Shown here: piece by piece, positions 5,007 to 6,918 of the stretch | Layout of the letters: each line of letters starts with the position of its first letter | How positions within the stretch are numbered: position 1 is the stretch's first letter | Assembly: GCA_029067255.1 (NCBI GenBank) | Contig: JAIEEW010000251.1 | Location: 1-6,918, forward strand | Length of the DNA: 6,918 nt | Direction of reading: 5' to 3' | Origin: Clostridia bacterium | GTDB lineage: Bacteria; Bacillota; Clostridia; Christensenellales; UBA3700 | Notes under the pieces: model-generated | Database searches by the model: none | What the model was told of the DNA's origin: nothing | The model's input: only the letters and a program-made list of their open reading frames with translations | Program-made: the position numbers and the translations under genes

Positions 5007-5783
5007 ATGTCCAAAAATACACAACTCGACAACTTCCCCGCTATAGATGGCGACGAAAAGAAAAAAGTCGAAGAATCGTTAAAAAATATCAAATTCAAGT
5101 ATTACAGCAGTTTTGATATGAGAATACTGCTTGCAATGCTGACTCTCGCCACGTTTTTAATTCTTTCTCCGTTTATAATCATAAGTCTAAACAAAGGAAG
5201 TATATCCGACTTTTTTCATAGAATAGCGGAAGCAGACCCTACCAAAAATTATGACGTCATAGCAATATCTTGTTTGTCAGCGATTTTCCTAGCGATAGCG
5301 ATAGTTGAGTTGATTCGTATGAATCTTATCAACAAAGGCGTATATTTTATGTCTGAAAATGAGAAAAAAGTCTTGATTATCAACGGCTGGATACGCAAGA
5401 AATACGTGATCAACGGCAAAGCATACGTCGTCAAACGCGAAAGCGCGCTGAGCATTCGCCGAAAAGAAAAATCTAGATTCGAGACTCTTCTATCTTATAC
5501 TCCAAAAGCAAACCTATATAAAATCCAAAAAGACGAAACGATCATTTATGATACCAAACTTTTAAATATCAATAATAGCAAGTTTGACTGGCTAATCGAA
5601 ACCGGATTGTCTTCTCTACCCGGCAAATACGTGAGATTGAAATTCAAAGAAGGTAATTTAGTCAAAGGCATATTAAACGGCTCTCAACATCAATGCGCAA
5701 CTTATTTTAGTTTCAAAAAACTAGATAAACAATTAGATAAATCAAAACTTCCCGATTGCATTAAAAATATTATCGAAAAATAA
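5007..5783 (+). CDS. Predicted two-helix membrane protein of unknown function
   Basis: I do not recognise this 258-residue protein. The N-terminus (1-36) is charged and lysine/glutamate-rich with no cleavable signal. Two hydrophobic segments follow, at about 39-61 and 83-104, separated by a short polar loop containing FFHRIAEADPTKNYD. The remaining 150 residues are basic and have alternating hydrophobic and charged residues suggestive of beta strands (for example KKVLIINGWIRKKYVINGKAYVV, about 120-142, and KYVRLKFKEGNLVKGILNG, 207-225). With two helices the N- and C-termini would be on the same side, probably cytoplasmic. A pair of helices followed by a beta-rich domain recalls bacterial PH-like membrane proteins, but no diagnostic motif supports that. 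The AAGGAG site and a promoter make it a convincing gene. It is monocistronic, divergent from ylxM and convergent with the phosphotransferase gene 51 bases away. Confidence 0.85.
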   Translation: MSKNTQLDNFPAIDGDEKKKVEESLKNIKFKYYSSFDMRILLAMLTLATFLILSPFIIISLNKGSISDFFHRIAEADPTKNYDVIAISCLSAIFLAIAIVELIRMNLINKGVYFMSENEKKVLIINGWIRKKYVINGKAYVVKRESALSIRRKEKSRFETLLSYTPKANLYKIQKDETIIYDTKLLNINNSKFDWLIETGLSSLPGKYVRLKFKEGNLVKGILNGSQHQCATYFSFKKLDKQLDKSKLPDCIKNIIEK

Positions 5784-5834
5784 TTAAATGCATATTAGTT
5801 TTTTCAAAGAATATTTGTTGATGATTTTTTATAT

Positions 5835-6827
5835 CTAAATATTGACGCTACCAAGATATTTGAAAGCCTTATTATAAAGAATCTTTGCCGAAACGACGTT
5901 TCTTATCCAACCGTAATTGAATATAGAATATCTATAGTATTTCTCAACTTCTTGTATAAGCGCAAGATATGCCATTGCTATATAATATCTTATCTTTATT
6001 TCAGTCGTAATTTTAATCGGCTCGTCGGCAACTCCATTGTACGCTTCTATCGATTGTATTTTATTTTCAAGCGGTTTTCCGAATTCCAATGCGACGAAAT
6101 CTGAAATACTATCTCCCCAAAAAGTTCTTTCGGGATCTATCCACGCATACGAAATGTTGCCGTATTCATCCGTATTGCATATTACGTTAGGTGTCCACAA
6201 ATCAAAGTTGACCATTGAGCAATCGGCTTTTTTCAGAATTTCTTTATATTTTTCAATATATGTCAAAAGTTTATTTCCACTCCTGCTCTTATGCCCTGCA
6301 GCCTTCGCGTCGTTGATTAAATTTTGCGTCATATCCTTTATTGCCTGATACCAATCTTCAAAAAGGCCATTCTGCTCGTATCCGTATTTATCATTTTTTA
6401 TGCGGTGAATTTCGGCCGCCATAGCGGCTAATTTTGATGCATGACTGTCCGATTGCAAGCAATATGATTTTAATTTATCCATTTGTACGCCGTCTAATTT
6501 TTCCATAATAAAATAATCGGCGTTAATAATGCTTTTCGAAAAATCTGAATAATAAATTTTAGGAATTTTAATTGTTGTTCCTTGACCTATCCTTTCGTAC
6601 CATTTTATTTCAATTCTCAACATATCTTTTTCATAAGTCAGCACCTTTTTATTGACATGCGGAGCGATTTTCAAAACGTACTCTTTTTGATTACATTTTA
6701 CACAATAAACAGAATTAAACTCTCCCGCGCCCATAGCATAAAAACTATCAACTTTTCCTAAATTAGAATTTTGAAAAATCTCGGATATTTCAACTTCGCT
6801 TAGCAAATATTTAGTCTTGCTTTTCAT
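5835..6827 (-). CDS. Aminoglycoside phosphotransferase (APH)-family kinase-like protein
   Basis: The 330-residue protein has the APH/choline-kinase fold layout. A nucleotide-binding loop GAGEFNSVY (33-41) is followed by the ATP-contacting lysine in YVLKIAP (50-56), a probable helix-C glutamate near 73 and a hinge YFIMEKLDG (105-113). The catalytic loop is VNFDLWTPNVI (206-216), with the catalytic Asp209 and metal-binding Asn214. The metal-binding segment is WIDPERTFWGDSISDF (229-244). The loop's usual first residue, histidine of HGDxxxxN, is Asn207. The C-terminal half is helical and aromatic-rich. Such enzymes phosphorylate small hydroxylated molecules (antibiotics, sugars, amino alcohols); the substrate here cannot be inferred, and calling it a resistance gene would be unjustified. 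AGAGGA lies five bases before the ATG. No clear promoter was found. The gene appears more AT-rich than the ribosomal block, so acquisition by transfer is possible. Confidence 0.85.
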   Translation of the reverse strand: MKSKTKYLLSEVEISEIFQNSNLGKVDSFYAMGAGEFNSVYCVKCNQKEYVLKIAPHVNKKVLTYEKDMLRIEIKWYERIGQGTTIKIPKIYYSDFSKSIINADYFIMEKLDGVQMDKLKSYCLQSDSHASKLAAMAAEIHRIKNDKYGYEQNGLFEDWYQAIKDMTQNLINDAKAAGHKSRSGNKLLTYIEKYKEILKKADCSMVNFDLWTPNVICNTDEYGNISYAWIDPERTFWGDSISDFVALEFGKPLENKIQSIEAYNGVADEPIKITTEIKIRYYIAMAYLALIQEVEKYYRYSIFNYGWIRNVVSAKILYNKAFKYLGSVNI

Positions 6828-6859
6828 AATTTCCTCTATTCAATTAAATACTTAGTCAG

Positions 6860-6899
6860 CGGAAAAGACGCATTTTAATTTCGCAAATTCCCTTTTCCG
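6860..6899. repeat. Inverted repeat upstream of the phosphotransferase gene
   Basis: CGGAAAAG (6860-6867) and CTTTTCCG (6892-6899) are perfect 8-bp complements, with a second palindrome, AATTT-CGC-AAATT (6877-6889), nested between them. No T-run follows on either strand, so it is not a typical terminator. Its centre lies about 50 bases upstream of the start at 6827, so it could be an operator or leader hairpin, or the edge of something beyond the window. Confidence 0.45.
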
Positions 6900-6918
6900 T
6901 CGAACTTCCAACTAAAAT

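Noticed and set aside
5784..5834. Rho-independent terminator between the convergent genes
   Set aside because: There are T-runs and a weak AATATTT/AAATATT repeat, but no GC-containing stem directly before a T-run in either direction.

Overview
The window looks like chromosomal DNA of a Bacillota bacterium, most likely an uncultured gut-type member of the Clostridia. This is inferred from gene order (ylxM-ffh, then rpsP-khpA-rimM-trmD, then rbgA), strong AAGGAG-like Shine-Dalgarno sites, TTGACA/TATAAT-type promoters and moderately AT-rich coding sequence. No closer assignment is possible from the sequence alone.

Positions 1-4855 are a minus-strand block of core translation and protein-export genes, transcribed from high to low coordinates. 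The first unit is ylxM (4508-4855) and ffh (3160-4494), which encode a small helix-turn-helix partner and the signal recognition particle GTPase. It has a clear promoter at 4874-4902. A 452-base non-coding gap (2708-3159) follows, rich in inverted repeats and carrying a good promoter (2918-2946). The second unit is rpsP (S16), khpA (KH-domain RNA-binding protein), rimM (30S maturation), trmD (m1G37 tRNA methyltransferase), a DUF1292 gene and rbgA (50S assembly GTPase, cut by the window edge). Its genes are tightly packed and several overlap by 1 or 4 bases. The exception is a 42-base rimM-trmD gap holding a hairpin with a T-rich tail. Compared with the classical Bacillus order, rplS and ylqD are absent and the DUF1292 gene sits where rplS would be expected. 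Together these genes build both ribosomal subunits, modify tRNA to keep the reading frame, and target nascent membrane proteins.

Positions 4856-6918 are different and look accessory. A plus-strand gene (5007-5783) encodes a two-helix membrane protein I do not recognise. It runs convergently into a minus-strand gene (5835-6827) for an aminoglycoside/choline-kinase-like phosphotransferase whose catalytic loop reads N-x-D instead of H-x-D. An inverted repeat lies upstream of the phosphotransferase.

The least explained parts are the rpsP leader, with nested and mutually exclusive inverted repeats, the hairpin series behind ffh, and the possible attenuator before trmD. No mobile element, CRISPR array, tRNA or rRNA was seen.
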